This document shows positions 11,262-22,110 of a stretch of DNA of 64,000 bases, piece by piece. This stretch comes from Cydia pomonella (Eukaryota > Arthropoda > Insecta > Lepidoptera > Tortricidae), in the NCBI RefSeq assembly GCF_033807575.1, contig NC_084716.1, positions 6,448,001 through 6,512,000 of the forward strand, written 5' to 3'. The notes beneath the pieces are model-generated. The model did not search any database. It saw only the letters and a list, made by a program, of their open reading frames with translations, and was not told the DNA's origin. Numbering within the stretch: position 1 is the first letter of the stretch; every line of letters begins with the position of its first letter. The translations under genes and the position numbers were made by a program.

Positions 11262-11861
11262 AGAGGAAAGGGGACGGCAGCTTTTCCATACAAAGGTAGT
11301 CCCCATTTCCTCCCTGGATAATAACATTATGGAAAATATTTTTCAATAATTTGATGTATATTAATCATAGCTATTATTAAATATTATTATTAAATATTAA
11401 GTATAGGACATTATTACACAAATTGACTAAGTCCCACAGTAAGCTCAATAAGCCTTGTGTTGAGGGTACTTAGACAACGATATATATAATATATAAATAT
11501 TTATAAATACTTAAATACATAGAAAACACCCATGACTCAGGAACAAATATCCATGCTCATCACACGAATAAATGCCTTTACCAGGATTTGAACCCGGGAC
11601 CATCAGCTTCGTAGGCAGGGACACTACCCACTAGGCCAAACCGGTCGTCAAAGCCCCTAAAAAACTATGCCCCTAAGTTTCACTTTTTTCGATTTTTTGA
11701 TTACCTATTGTAAAAATTAGGTCTGAAAAACGGATTTCATACAAACTGCTAATAACTCTTATAATAATTTAAAAAATACAAAAAAAAACGTAGGGGCATA
11801 GCTGTGGTTGATATACAAATTTGTGTTAATAATGTTTATATCCCTGAGAGGAAAATAAAGG
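11262..11861. mobile_element. MITE-V copy 1, interrupted by SINE-1
   Basis: The left end is AGGAAAGGGGACGGCAGC and CCTGGATAATAACATTAT. The right end is AATAATGTTTATATCCCTGA and GAGGAAAATAAAGG, its inverted counterpart. The middle is occupied by a minus-strand SINE-1 (11388-11650). Other copies lie at 20398, 33622 and 33949. Confidence 0.7.
11388..11650 (-). mobile_element. SINE-1 subfamily B, complete, inside MITE-V
   Basis: On the minus strand the head is ACCGGTTTGGCCTAGTGGG (box A) and GGTTCAAATCCTGGTAA (box B). The body contains GAGTCATGGGTGTTTTC and the tail TTGTGTAATAATGTCC followed by AT-rich sequence. The head is tRNA-derived. The copy is near-identical to 35893-36156. Confidence 0.85.
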
Positions 11862-12560
11862 TTACATTCGTCTTAAAACGAAACGTGTTTATTATTATGG
11901 ACATGTAGCCCAAATGACGGATTATTTTACGTATCAAATGTCAAAAGAAAGTTTCATGCAAATAACAGAATATTGAAACATATTTAAAATATACAGATAT
12001 ACATGGAATATTAGCCAAGAATATTTTTTCGTGTCAGATAAGAGTATTAGTTAAGTTTTCGTACAATAAAACACGCATTTTCAGAGCAACACAATTTATT
12101 TTTCATTTTGCCGTGTTTTTTTTCATAGGCCGGGAAACGTAGGATTGCAGGCCAAGTAGATAATTAGATATAGACGACTGAGCGTAGCAAAGCCGGATGG
12201 AGATTTGTATAGTGCTTTTCTCAAACTTGCAATTAAAACAAAAAATTGTAGTCAATTTGTTTTATGGCGAACTACTGGGTTGGCCACTCTACCAGCGGTG
12301 CCTTACCCGCTTAGCAACGAATATGCACAAAAGATCAACGTACCATGCCTATATTTGTTGATGGTTGAATGCCAAGACGTTGTGTCACAATTTGACGTAC
12401 AAAACAAAAGAAAGTTGCTTTACAGTCCTAGGTGTGTAAGGCAGTATGAAATTCCTTTACATATCATCTTCACTCGTCGCACCTGATATGTAGTATTTCC
12501 GGACCTAATTTGACGTAAGTAATGTCATCATTTCAAAGCAAGTTTGAGAAAATAGTTATT
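11862..12560. other. Unassigned stretch
   Basis: An open frame (12205-12486, plus) of about 93 codons has no recognised domain, signal or splice context. I treat it as chance. Confidence 0.35.
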
Positions 12561-13010
12561 TACGATACAAGTGCAGAAAATAGGAAATTCGCAACGAGTG
12601 GTGATAAATTAAAACACGACCGAAGGGAGTGTTTTAAATCGACACGAGTTACGAATTGCCTATTCGCACGTGTATCGTACAACGTTTTACAGTACATATG
12701 GCTCTTTAAAGTTTCGACATATGCACGGAAAGTGCTCATTCCCGCACGCGTGCAGGAAAGTAGCACCATATGTACTGTAATAGTACATTACGATACAAGT
12801 GCGAAAAATAAAGGTCTCGTGTCGATTTAAAACACTCCCTTCGGTCGTGTTTTAATTTATCGCCACTCGTTTCGAATTTCCTATTCGCACATGTATCGTA
12901 CAACGTTTTACAGTACATATGGCCCTTTAAATGTTCGACACAGTAACGTAATATGCTAATTTTCGCACTAGTGCGGTAAAGAAGCACCATATGTACTGTA
13001 AAATACTTTT
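12561..13010. mobile_element. MITE-S, two copies in inverted cluster
   Basis: The first unit begins TACGATACAAGTGC and runs through AACACGACCGAAGGGAGTGT to CAGTACATATGG. The second begins at 12785 in the same sense for a short way and then continues in the opposite sense (ACACTCCCTTCGGTCGTGTT). It ends in CCATATGTACTGTAAAA. The arrangement is a large foldback. Confidence 0.7.
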
Positions 13011-13606
13011 GTATATAAATATGGCACTGACGCGTCGATTCTCCATTACAACGTGTACTGTGGCATGTGCCGCGGTTTTTAGGTGTTAAGGAGTCGAGCA
13101 AAGTTATGCCGAGTTAATTAATTTACCAGCAGTTTGCCTGAAACCAGTCCTAGAGAAAATTGTACCTTTATACTGCATACAGCCAATACTAACAGTAAAT
13201 GAACTTCAAGTTAATTCAAAGGATTTCGCTGGAGGAATTTATTTTTCACCACCCCAGCTATACTATATATTCTAGTAGTTAGAAAAGTTGCATTTTATCT
13301 ATAAGAAACTTTTTACATGAATTTTGCCAACCCTAACTAGCCGAAAGGGATAGTTCCATGCATTAGAAAGGGACAACGAGATTCGGCCCTGAATAGCTGT
13401 CAAATTTCGGCTTTGTAGGAAGTTTCCTTTCTGTACGGTAGTACTATTATTTATTGTTACTGTGCAAGTTTTCTTACGATGTTTATCTTCACTCAAAGGA
13501 ACAGGTAAATATTAGGTAATACTATTTTTAGTTCTGCTTATGCATTTATAATCACATTGCCTTTCGTTGCCTATATATATTTCTTTCATTCTGTCATTTA
13601 TTCTTT
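13011..13606. other. Unassigned stretch
   Basis: No recognised gene or repeat. Short frames on the minus strand are not supported. Confidence 0.4.
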
Positions 13607-13858
13607 GACGACCGATTTGGCCTAGTGGGTAATGACCCTGCCTACGAAGCTGATGGTCCCGGGTTCAAATCCTGGTAAGGGCATGTATTTGTGTGATGAG
13701 CATGGATATTTGTTCCTGAGTCATGGGTGTTTCTATGTATTTAAGTATTTATAAATATTTATATTTGATATATATCGTTGTCTAAGTACCCTCAACACAA
13801 CTTAGTCAATTTTTCAATTTGTGTAATAATGTCTTATAATATTTAAATGTCTTATAAT
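13607..13858 (+). mobile_element. SINE-1 subfamily B, plus copy
   Basis: The head GACGACCGATTTGGCCTAGT and box B GGTTCAAATCCTGG are followed by a complete body and tail. It abuts an inverted copy beginning at 13859. Confidence 0.85.
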
Positions 13859-14192
13859 AATATTCTTACACATATTGACTAAGTCCCACCGTAAGCTCAA
13901 GAAGGCCCTACTCACAGTGTTGTGTTCCTGCCGGTGAGTAAGGTTGCCAGAGCTCAACGAGGGGGGTGGGGTTAGAGTCGGCAACGCGCATGTAACTCCT
14001 CTGGAGTTGCAGGTGTACATAGGCTACGGAGACTGCTTAACATCAGGCAGGCCGTATGCTTGTTTTCCACCGACGTAGTATAAAAAAGGCTTGTGTAATC
14101 ATTTGTAAATTAAAATACATGGAAAGCACTCATGAGTCATTCTCATGACACGAAAACAAATATCTATGCTCATCACACAAATACATGCCCTT
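13859..14192 (-). mobile_element. SINE-1 subfamily B, minus copy split by REP-Q
   Basis: The 3' end (13859-13907, ATTGACTAAGTCCCACCGTA) and the rest of the body (14091-14192, GAGTCATTCTCATGACACG, CTCATCACACAAATACATGC) are separated by a minus-strand REP-Q. The tRNA head is missing. Confidence 0.7.
13908..14090 (-). repeat. REP-Q copy 2, nested
   Basis: On the minus strand it reads ACTACGTCGGTGGAAAACAA and later GCAACTCCAGAGGAGTTACA. It lies inside the minus-strand SINE-1. Confidence 0.75.
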
Positions 14193-14603
14193 AATTTATT
14201 AGAAACGACCAGGAATTATACAAAGAAGGTCAGCGTTTTCGCGTTTTTGCTATAAGCGCCACCTAACGGTATCCGCGTGAATCAACATCAGCGAAACATG
14301 GCCAAAACACTAAAAACAACCTGACCAAGGCACGGCGGTAATTCCACAAAACTACGACAGATGTAGTAGCGTTTCGCTACAGCATGTATTTATTGTATTT
14401 AGTTTAAATCTTCACCTTATCCCGTGAAGTTGTTCTATTTCTATTAGTATTCTAGATAATCAGCACTGACCGTTTATTGTTGTAAGTAATTGGTTTCCTG
14501 CTACCCAAAGGTTGTTCGAAAGAGATCGCTTCTTAAGACCGCCTGTAAATGATTGTGTAAATAATTGTATATATCCTCTATAAATCTATTTGCATGTAGG
14601 TAC
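14193..14603. other. Unassigned stretch
   Basis: No recognised feature. Confidence 0.4.
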
Positions 14604-14692
14604 GGTTACGTCTAAAATTATCGATACGAAAAAAGTGGGTGTATACATAATTTTCCCACTTTTTTCGTATCGATATTTTGAGACGTGACTGT
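14604..14692. mobile_element. Hairpin MITE, 20-bp perfect core arms
   Basis: The arms at 14620-14639 and 14655-14674 (ATCGATACGAAAAAAGTGGG and its inverse) are perfect. Imperfect pairing extends outward through TTACGTCTAAAAT and ATTTTGAGACGTGA. No second copy is seen here. Confidence 0.7.
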
Positions 14693-15240
14693 TTGTGACT
14701 TTACTTAATGCTAATAAAGAATCTAAATCTGAATTCTCATCTGTGTTCTTTTCTGTATTCTCTTTTTCATTATGTGGAGCACAATACAAAATAATATATT
14801 TTGTTAATTTTTGGAAATTTGGGCGAGCCAGGTTCGACCATTTCGAACCGTGACCACTGCTCAAGCCGCATGCTTGCCCCTCGACCAGTGCTTATCTCGC
14901 TACCATAACACCTATACCAATACGAACGGGTATAGAGAATGGCGGTCGTGAATATCATTTCTCTTTTCGTATCTTATTGTTATCTCGTCTTCGCATCTCG
15001 AATCGTAAATACGTATTCATATCTTCGTATTGTACCTCGTACCTTCTCGTAAAGGCCGTGTCTGTTTTTAAAAAAGGTGATGTCCGATGTCTACTGCAGC
15101 TGCATTGCTGTCGCGACGTCGTCGACGCCGCCGCTGCATCTGTCAATTTCCTTGTCAATATGAGTGACGTTTGCCACCGCATTGCTCCCGCGATTGGAAA
15201 TTGATAGATTCAGCGGCTGCAATAGGTAAACGTTGCTGCA
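14693..15240. other. Unassigned stretch with moderate GC
   Basis: Overlapping frames on both strands (14586-15204) have no recognised domains. The 15080-15240 part may belong to the palindromic element that follows. Confidence 0.35.
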
Positions 15241-15430
15241 ACCGTAAAAGCTGTAACAGACGGGCGTACCGGACCGCGACCTTGATCCGGTTCGAAGCCT
15301 GTGCCATTGTGTGGAAAGTGGTCCGCCGTACGTCTATTAAGGATGCGGCTATAAGTGAAAGCAGGAAACAAACATGCGGACCGGACCAAGATCGAGGCCG
15401 GGTACGCCCGTCTGTAATAGCTTTTATACA
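15241..15430. mobile_element. Palindromic MITE, about 55-bp arms
   Basis: The left arm starts TAAAAGCTGTAACAGACGGG and the right arm, inverted, TAAAAGCTATTACAGACGGG. Both continue with CGTACC and a GGTCCGG-type block. The open frames on both strands here are by-products of the palindrome. Confidence 0.7.
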
Positions 15431-15926
15431 GCTGCAGTTGACATCCGAACGTCACCTTAACGTTACAATTACCAGTTTTACGTCAAATCGAATGTTATAT
15501 CTCATTTAATGTTTGTTTTATGCATAAAGCTGAGATCAACCGTCTTATTTCTAAGCCTCGTGGCTGCCGTAGCAATAATGGGCATGGTATGGTCTCGTTC
15601 ACACATTTAGCGACACGTGAGAGGGAGCTATCATGTCGTTGGTAATACGCCAGTCACGAGGGGCGCGCGTGACAGGTTACGTGTGAAATATTTCCAGTTG
15701 CAGTAGGGCAGAATAGTAAGTAAGCACATGTATTCAAACATTACATTTTCCTGCGTAATAAATAAATAAATAACGATATACACTATCTTTGTTTCATTGC
15801 CAAATACATACATAGGGCATATCCACTATACCTACATAACATGGATAGTATAACAAAACACTGATTTAAACTTTCAAGATTTTTACACATTATTAAATTG
15901 TAAAAAGTTATAAATAAAAAAACTGA
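15431..15926. other. Unassigned stretch
   Basis: No recognised gene or repeat. Confidence 0.4.
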
Positions 15927-16118
15927 CTCCAGCTCGGTGCGTTGTGGCAAGGTACCCTCAAGGTCTAAATCTGGTGTTGGTGGTGGTGGTCGGGGTCTTC
16001 CCCGAGACCACGGAGAAATCGCCGTCCTCGAAATGTCGGAGGTAAATCTTAAGACTTCATTGCACGCGAATGACTCTGACCACCACCGCCACCAGATTTA
16101 GTACGGGGGGCCCCATTT
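15927..16118. repeat. Inverted repeat with GGT-rich arms
   Basis: TAAATCTGGTGTTGGTGGTG at 15966 is matched in reverse by CACCGCCACCAGATTTA near 16085-16101. The interior on the minus strand (CGCGTGCAATGAAGTCTTAA, CCGTGGTCTCGG) resembles a widespread moth repeat known to me only by sequence. Confidence 0.6.
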
Positions 16119-17331
16119 CTTTTTTTTTAATTGTAGTGTTGGAACCGTTACAAGTAGATATTTGAAAGCATAATTTTTGTATTGAACTTGGCTCTCCTTT
16201 TTTACATTTATGTTTTTGGTGGGATTCCTAATTACTTGGAGATATTTATTAATGTCTAAAGCCTGTTAAGTATCTGTCATAAACAAAAATCCCGACTGCG
16301 TAATAAATGACAGCAGCTCATTTGCCTTTTAAATTAAAAGAAGGCTAAATTGGAGGCTAGGTGGAGGTGTTATTGAAAAACGAAATCAGATGGGTATAGG
16401 GGAGCATGGGGGAATTAGAGCTTACTAAGGATATTTATTAATAACTTTTATAATTATAAAATGTTTTAAACATGGACAAAAGTGTTGCTTATTTGGCTAG
16501 CTTTCGTCGTTGTAAGGTCTCTTTTTTGTGGCATTTAGAAAGGTAATCAAAGTCAAATACATAAGAAAAAAAGTATAAACTGCAATGGGGTAATGGGAGG
16601 TTTATAAACGCAGAGCTAAATTCAAACATTCGTCTCGCTCTTGTTGAACTGATCTCGAGGCACTACGGGGTTGCCCATAGGAGGCAAGCCCTGGCGAAAG
16701 ATTCAGTCATTCAGGATGTAGTTATTACCTTAGAATAATCCTGTGGAACAGTTGTAAAAGTCCTCCTTATTGAATATTTACGGTTATGACTTCGAGTGTC
16801 GAACCTTCTAAATTGTGTTTTCCGGCTCTAGTTACTTTACTTTTATCCTTGATCTGCATCTGAAATCCAAGGGATAACGTTACAGAGTTGGTTTAAGCTC
16901 TCGTGAGCCTTCCTGTTGCGTGGGAAGACTGGGACCTCTGACTAGCTTAGCTTGTTTCTCAATTCCTTAAACTTTTCCAAGTTGTATGCGGCTCTGAGAT
17001 ATCTAAAAACTTACCTCACTGTTTTTCCTTTTACTTTATTGAATTATTTGTTAGTTTTGTAGCTGAATTAATATTAATTTCCACATTCCTAATTGTTTGA
17101 CATAACGTGATTGCCGTAATCCGTCAGGTTACATTCAGCTTTTCTAAATTTGCTGCCAAAGAGATTAGTCTGTATACTTTCGGAATAGGATGCTTTAACT
17201 GGTCTGTAACTATTTTTAAATTTCAAATTTTGTATTCGTAATTCCTAGGCTTTAGTATTTAGGCGCTGGCCTGCCATCTTGCAATGAGTCTATAGTCAGC
17301 TCCCAAAAGAGCAACACTATATTAAGGGTCC

Positions 17332-17770
17332 GTGCGGGGCCAAGTCAGGCCCCGCCCCATCAAGAAACTCTCGCTCTTGCTTTACCTATTTGTTCGCCGA
17401 CTTAAACAAACCTACTTGCTCTCCGCCTACTACTACTCGCACGTCAGCTCGCGCGCCTTTTTCAACACGTACGCTCAGCTAGCGCGCCGCCTCTTCGTGC
17501 GTGCAGCTGGGGCGTCTACTCCTTCACGCGCACGCAGCTGGTGCGTCGGCCTTTCGTACGCTCAGCTGGTACGCCTACCACACGTGCAGAGAGCGGGCGC
17601 GCCTCTTCATTACGCGCGCGCAGCCGGAGCACTCTGCAACCTCCGCCTTCTCATGAACTCAGTTGGTGCCCCTACCTATATACTACACGTGCAGACAGCG
17701 GGCGCGGCCCTTTATCACGCGCGCGCAGCCGGAGCACCCTGCGACCTCCCTTCCTCAACGATTTTCTAAC
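17332..17770 (+). repeat. GC-rich block with about 106-bp degenerate tandem units
   Basis: Two imperfect units start CACGTGCAGAGAGCGGGCGC (about 17581) and CACGTGCAGACAGCGGGCGC (about 17687). Both continue with CGCGCGCAGCCGGAGCAC. Shorter related motifs (ACGCTCAGCT, GTGCAGCTGG) lie upstream. The 145-codon plus frame across it is low-complexity and looks like a by-product of composition. Downstream text up to AATAAAGTAACC (about 17850) has the look of an LTR or 3' end, but no LTR partner is present. Confidence 0.55.
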
Positions 17771-17923
17771 TTAACCTTTTGTTGACGTAACATTAGTATA
17801 TAGTTGTATTCAGTGTCAAATTGACCAGTATCCGCTGGAAAATAAAGTAACCTACCCCTGATTGTATTTTTTTCCCTCTTCACATCCTCACATCCTATTC
17901 ACTCTTCACACTCTGTTCGGTTA

Positions 17924-17954
17924 CTTACTCTTCCAAATCCTTTGGAAGAGTAAG
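17924..17954. repeat. Perfect 14-bp hairpin, 3-nt loop
   Basis: The arms CTTACTCTTCCAAA and TTTGGAAGAGTAAG are exact complements, separated by TCC. Confidence 0.8.
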
Positions 17955-18077
17955 TACTCGTAACGCGACAAGGAGTAACATTTATATAAATACGATCACT
18001 GAGTAAGTCAATACATATTCACGCCGCTCTCATTACCCGCCCGCTCCAATTACCCCACGCTCCCCTACCAGATTAGG

Positions 18078-18892
18078 CTAGTTGCCTAACTAGTCAAAAC
18101 AATTATTTATGAAACATCAAAACAATTTGTTAGAATGGAGTTACAGAAGACAAGTGTCGTTTCAATGAACCCTCCTTTATTGCGATGGGGTTAATCCAAA
18201 AGCAATTAAAGAGAGTCCACTTAAAAGTTATCCGAAGTGTAATGCAAACGGTCAGACGCAACTAACGAAAATGAATTAATGGGAGCCTTTTATTATATTA
18301 TAGCATTGGCTTTTAATGTTGGATATGTTTTAGTTTGTCATTACAGTATCATACACCAATAACTATTTCCTTTTAAATGTATTTGTGGTTTTACATGTAG
18401 GTATGTGAAATGTATTATAGGAGCAATAAAAAATATTTAATTACTTATAATTAATTTTATTATTTATGTGTTTATTTTTATGTTTTCGATAGTAATATTC
18501 TTATTGATGAGCACAGATATTTGTTCCTGAGTCATGGTTGTTTTCTATGCATTGATAACCGATGAGGAGGCTTTCGCGAGTGCAGCCTAAAGTAAAGTAA
18601 ATTTTATTTGTGGTGTTACAGTTAAGGTCTTTATAAAAAGTAATAAATAGAGCTCTGTGTTTTGCCTACTGGCGTACAAATATTAAAACTTAATAATAAT
18701 GGTCACATATGTTATTGCAATAAAATTATTGCAAATCAATTACCTAAACATGGATTATCAGTTATATAACAGCAATAAAACATTTAGAATATAATAAAAT
18801 ATCAACATTTCACAAATCTAAAATATAATGATTAAGGACTAACATTACTAGCAGTGCAGTTAAACTAGTAAAATTGACAAGTTATAATTCTT
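18078..18892. other. Unassigned, with a SINE-1 scrap
   Basis: Bases 18505-18555 match the SINE-1 body (GATGAGCACAGATATTTGTT, CTGAGTCATGGTTG). The 18590-18890 part may be the 3' UTR of the minus-strand LINE that follows. No gene is seen. Confidence 0.45.
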
Positions 18893-19250
18893 TCAGGTAT
18901 CTTCAAAAAAATCACTAACTGAGTAATAGCATTTGTTTATTAAGTATGATTTTAGTTGTATTTTAAACTGGTCAGGTTGCAGGCACTTTATATAATTAAT
19001 TAAGTACTTAGACATAAAAATGTTGCTACGCCCTAGTAGGGTCCATGATTGTACTCTATCTAAAGAACATCTGTAATACCATGGTTGCAACGAATAAATG
19101 AAATGAAATTAAATAATTTGGGATATTATTGAAAATTTTAGGAGCCATACCCAGTATACTCGTACCCAAGAAAGCTGTGTTGTGTTGACTATTGCAGATG
19201 TTGTTAAGATATTGTACACGTACGGGAAGCTTGCGTTGTTGCGATATCAA
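18893..19250 (-). pseudogene. Jockey/CR1-type LINE, ORF2 C-terminus, interrupted
   Basis: Minus-strand translation of 19112-19250 gives LPVRVQYLNNICNSQHN then GMAPKIFNNIPNYLI. Translation of 18893-18990 gives QPDQFKIQLKSYLINKCYYS then VSDFFEDT and a TGA stop. These are the final blocks of a Jockey-like reverse-transcriptase protein (KIFNNIPN and LKSYLINKCYYS are typical). Between them about 110 bp of foreign sequence is inserted. It ends, on the plus strand, in an AATAAATGAAATGAAAT tail and so looks like a small retroposed insert. Only the extreme C-terminus is present, so it is a 5'-truncated dead copy. Confidence 0.7.
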
Positions 19251-19300
19251 TTTGAATAGTTGTGGATTGAATTTTATAAAATTTGCTAAATCATATATAT

Positions 19301-19775
19301 ACAGGGTGATTCAGGAGACGTGAGCAGGATCAAGCTTGAGCATTCAGTAAGTTATAAGCAACTGTTTCGTACCAGTATTTGTGAGATTAACATTCTTTTA
19401 TTTTTTACTGTTAAAAAAAAAATGTTTTAATTTATTTACGCCATGTATGGTCACCCTCTTTGTTTTATCCATAACAAGTGACAAATTGAATGTCATCGGA
19501 GTCTGGTTACTTTTGAAAAATCGTATCTCACTCAAGTGTGACATTTTGTTTTCTTCATAATCAAACTGCTGTCATAACGGTTAAAGAGGTTTTATCTTTC
19601 TTAATTATGTGTTGTAGGGTGTCCATGATTGTAGATTATCAAATTTGTCCTTCCCAAAAAGTCAAATAACAGAAATAAAGCAAGATTGTTTTACTTAAAT
19701 ATGATGATGAACGGTTCATTAACATTTACTGATTGTGTAGGCTTAGTCCTGCTCACGTCTCATGAATCACCCTGT
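19301..19775. mobile_element. MITE with CAGGGTGATTCA ends, 475 bp
   Basis: The left terminus ACAGGGTGATTCAGGAGACG and right terminus CGTCTCATGAATCACCCTGT are near-perfect inverted repeats of about 30 bp. Both sides are flanked by TAT, consistent with TA-type target duplication as in Tc1/mariner-related elements. It is non-coding. Confidence 0.85.
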
Positions 19776-19789
19776 ATATTAATAAATCG

Positions 19790-19885
19790 TTATCTGAGTC
19801 CCTTAAACACAAGCCTTCTAGAGCTTAACGTGGGGTTTTGTCAATTTGCGTAAAATTGTCATGTACTATTTATTTATTTATTTAT
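19790..19885 (+). mobile_element. SINE-1 3' fragment
   Basis: ACACAAGCCTTCTAGAGCTT, TTTGTCAATTTGCGTAA and a TATTTATTTATTTATT tail match the SINE-1 3' third. Confidence 0.6.
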
Positions 19886-20397
19886 TACTTTGAGTTTGTT
19901 CATTTTCGTCAGATTTTAATAAAATTTGTTTAATAGATAGGGATATTTTTTACAATACACGCGTAATTTTACCTTAACTATGTTTTACAAATCTTCCCCT
20001 CACAGTTACGAAACGTATGGAATTGTTATAACTCTAATGCAAAATTATATACATTTTATATTCCAAATTGGAATATTGTGCTTTTTCTCTTAAAACTTAT
20101 AAAATGTCATCAAAATCCGACGAAAAAAATATCGACAAGAAAATAAACATCGGCCCAAACGAGGTTAAACTTAGAGATAACCTTCATAGGATTTCAGCTC
20201 AGTATCCGAAAATATGCTCGACTCAGCTGGGGATTTATCCTGGACATGTACGGAGTAAGCGCCTCCAATTCTCCCTCTCTCCAAAACCCCTGCACAGTAT
20301 TATGTATCCGGAAACACGCGTACGCTTTGTTTGTGGGTACGATGTGTGATCCAGGATAATGTGTTTGTGTTGTGTGAAGGCCTAATTGCGGTTTATT
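19886..20397. other. Unassigned stretch
   Basis: Overlapping frames (20068-20349 plus, 20194-20490 minus) lack recognised domains. Bases 20341-20400 are unassigned. Confidence 0.35.
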
Positions 20398-20540
20398 ATT
20401 AAGACTAGTGGACGACCGCCCCGCCCGCCGCCTTTTCACAAAAACGTAGTCCTCGTTTTTTTCTCTGGATAATAACATTATTACAAACATTTTGTCACAT
20501 ATAGGTTTAGTATATTAATAAGTTACTATTATAATATGGA
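20398..20540. mobile_element. MITE-V copy 2, partial
   Basis: GGACGACCGCCCCGCCCGCC and CTCTGGATAATAACATTATT match the left half of MITE-V. Confidence 0.6.
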
Positions 20541-20689
20541 AATTTATTTCTGCAATAAATGATAATTTTATTTGTATTCTGTTCTCTTTTACGTGGAATA
20601 AAAAATGTTTATCTTTTATGTGCAATAAAAACAATATACTTACGCCTTTCCACTGTTTATTTCCGATTCGCGAACGCGGCTCGAGAACC

Positions 20690-20835
20690 TTTCAGCCCGC
20701 GCGGCGGCCTTTGGTTAAGATTCGCAGGGGACCGTTGCATGATCGATCCTTACGACGACAAGGGCGGATCCACCGTTGTGGGCACGATGGGCATGCCCAC
20801 AACCCTAATAGGGTGCCATATTGATTCGCCAAGTA
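20690..20835 (+). other. Coding-like island, unknown protein
   Basis: An open stretch with balanced codon use in AT-rich surroundings reads GGLWLRFAGDRCMIDPYDDK then GGSTVVGTMGMPTTLIG. The ID-P-DD ... VV ... MG-PT pattern faintly recalls the DUF917/hydantoinase-associated proteins, but the match is by memory and short. There is no splice support. The plus frame runs on into repeat-like sequence to 20957. It could be a captured gene fragment or chance. Confidence 0.25.
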
Positions 20836-21904
20836 AAATTACGCCGATTTTTGTTTCGCAGACGCTTAGGCAGACGACTGTTTGGCAGAATTTCATTACG
20901 CAGAGTAATCAGTTGGCAACTTGGCATAACATTTATAAGCAGATTTACTTTTCGTAGAGTAATCGTTTGGTAACCGTCATAATTACCCGAGAAAACCGTG
21001 ATCGAAACACGATAGGTAGAGTGATTTTTTGTATTAATAAAAAAAATCGAGCATGTTAATATCAGCTGACCCCTACTTATTTACAAGAATAACAATTATT
21101 TACTAACATTACAGGGGCAATTGTAATGTTAGTAAATAATTGTAATTAATTATTTATTAGCTTAACGAGTCTTAGAAACCTGAATCATTTACAAATATTA
21201 GTCCAAATTTCTAAAAATAATGCCAACTTTGAATTATCAGACGTAGTTGTATTTTAGCGTAGTTATCTATCTAAACGGCTCCATGGACTGCAATAAATTG
21301 CTTGAGATTTCCGATACATTACTTTATACGCCGATAATATGTATGAAGTACCGCCATTTCTAAATTACTGACTAAACTGTTATAATTTAACTGTCACTTT
21401 ATTCGAAATTAAATTTAAAAAACGTTACTCGAGTAAAAGTTGTTTAATCGGACAGATTATTCTGCCAAATAAAATTATTAGGTTACTAACGGATTACCAA
21501 GTTTTTTGCTAAATAAGAAAGTAAGAAATAAAGAAAAAAACACCAACCAAAAGACCCAAAAGATGACCAAAAGTTTTGGCTTGATTCTCATTTTTCACAG
21601 AATTTATCGCAAAAGCATAAACATCAAATAATAATTTCCCAACTCAATACATAGCATAAAAATGTTTTGCATCAGAACTTTTTGAAAAACACTGTTTAGA
21701 CATTTCCGTATTTCAAAATTTTTTGTCACCATTTTTATTCCTCGAATTATATACTTGCCAACTTTATAGATACGTAAATCAAATCAAAACATTACAAACC
21801 ATTATTGAGAAATAAATTCTTTATTTAGTCATTTTTAATACGTTGCTGTCTCTTTTTTATATATAGCAAAAAAATATCTTTAACTTCAATTAAATAGTAA
21901 CTTA
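20836..21904. repeat. AT-rich repeat tract with TTTGGCA/GTAATCA motifs
   Basis: Blocks such as GTTTGGCAGAATTTCATTAC, GCAGAGTAATCAGTTGGCAA and AGAGTAATCGTTTGGTAACC recur in degraded form, and similar text occurs near 48820-49010. It probably belongs to one large AT-rich element that also carries the CTAACC units at 21905. Confidence 0.4.
21092..21143. repeat. Perfect 21-bp hairpin
   Basis: The arm at 21092-21112 (core AATTATTTACTAACATTAC) pairs exactly with 21123-21143. The loop is 10 nt. Confidence 0.8.
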
Positions 21905-22110
21905 ACCTAACCACACAGTATTTTTATGCGACAGTTCGTTTTTGTGGAGGTCACAGCTCTAACCTAACCCGCTTTTCCGGCAACCGTTTGCCTTTCTAGG
22001 GGGTCGCAGTTCTAACCTAACCTGCTTTTCTAACAAGAGTTCATTATTAAGAGTGTCGCAGTTCTAACCTAGCCCGCTTTTTTGGCAACAGTCGTTTTTA
22101 TGTATATATG
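21905..22110 (+). repeat. Minisatellite, about 65-bp units with TTCTAACCTAACC core
   Basis: Three to four units share GGGTCGCAGTTCTAACCTAA, then CCYGCTTTTCTGGCAAC and a T-rich stretch. The same unit is tandem at 42035-42240, so the array travels as part of a dispersed element. The CCTAA runs resemble the insect telomere repeat but are too short to be telomeric. Confidence 0.7.

Larger units (their letters stand above)
16387..18077. mobile_element. Possible 1.7-kb element with GGGGAGCATGGG ends
   Basis: The left end GGGTATAGGGGAGCATGGGG is inverted at the right end as TACCCCACGCTCCCCTACC. A related internal block (ACTGCAATGGGGTAATGGGA) lies at 16580. Either this is one large element or two fragments of one family in opposite orientation. 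No transposase is visible, and the interior holds the GC-rich block at 17332-17770. Confidence 0.4.

Noticed and set aside
12736..13101. 121-codon minus-strand frame
   Set aside because: It is a by-product of the MITE-S inverted cluster.
13607..13690. tRNA genes at the SINE-1 and SINE-2 heads
   Set aside because: The heads lack proper acceptor stems and are always followed by the same SINE body.
17332..17769. 145-codon plus-strand frame as a protein gene
   Set aside because: It is low-complexity, GC-driven and overlaps a second open frame; it contains degenerate DNA tandem repeats.
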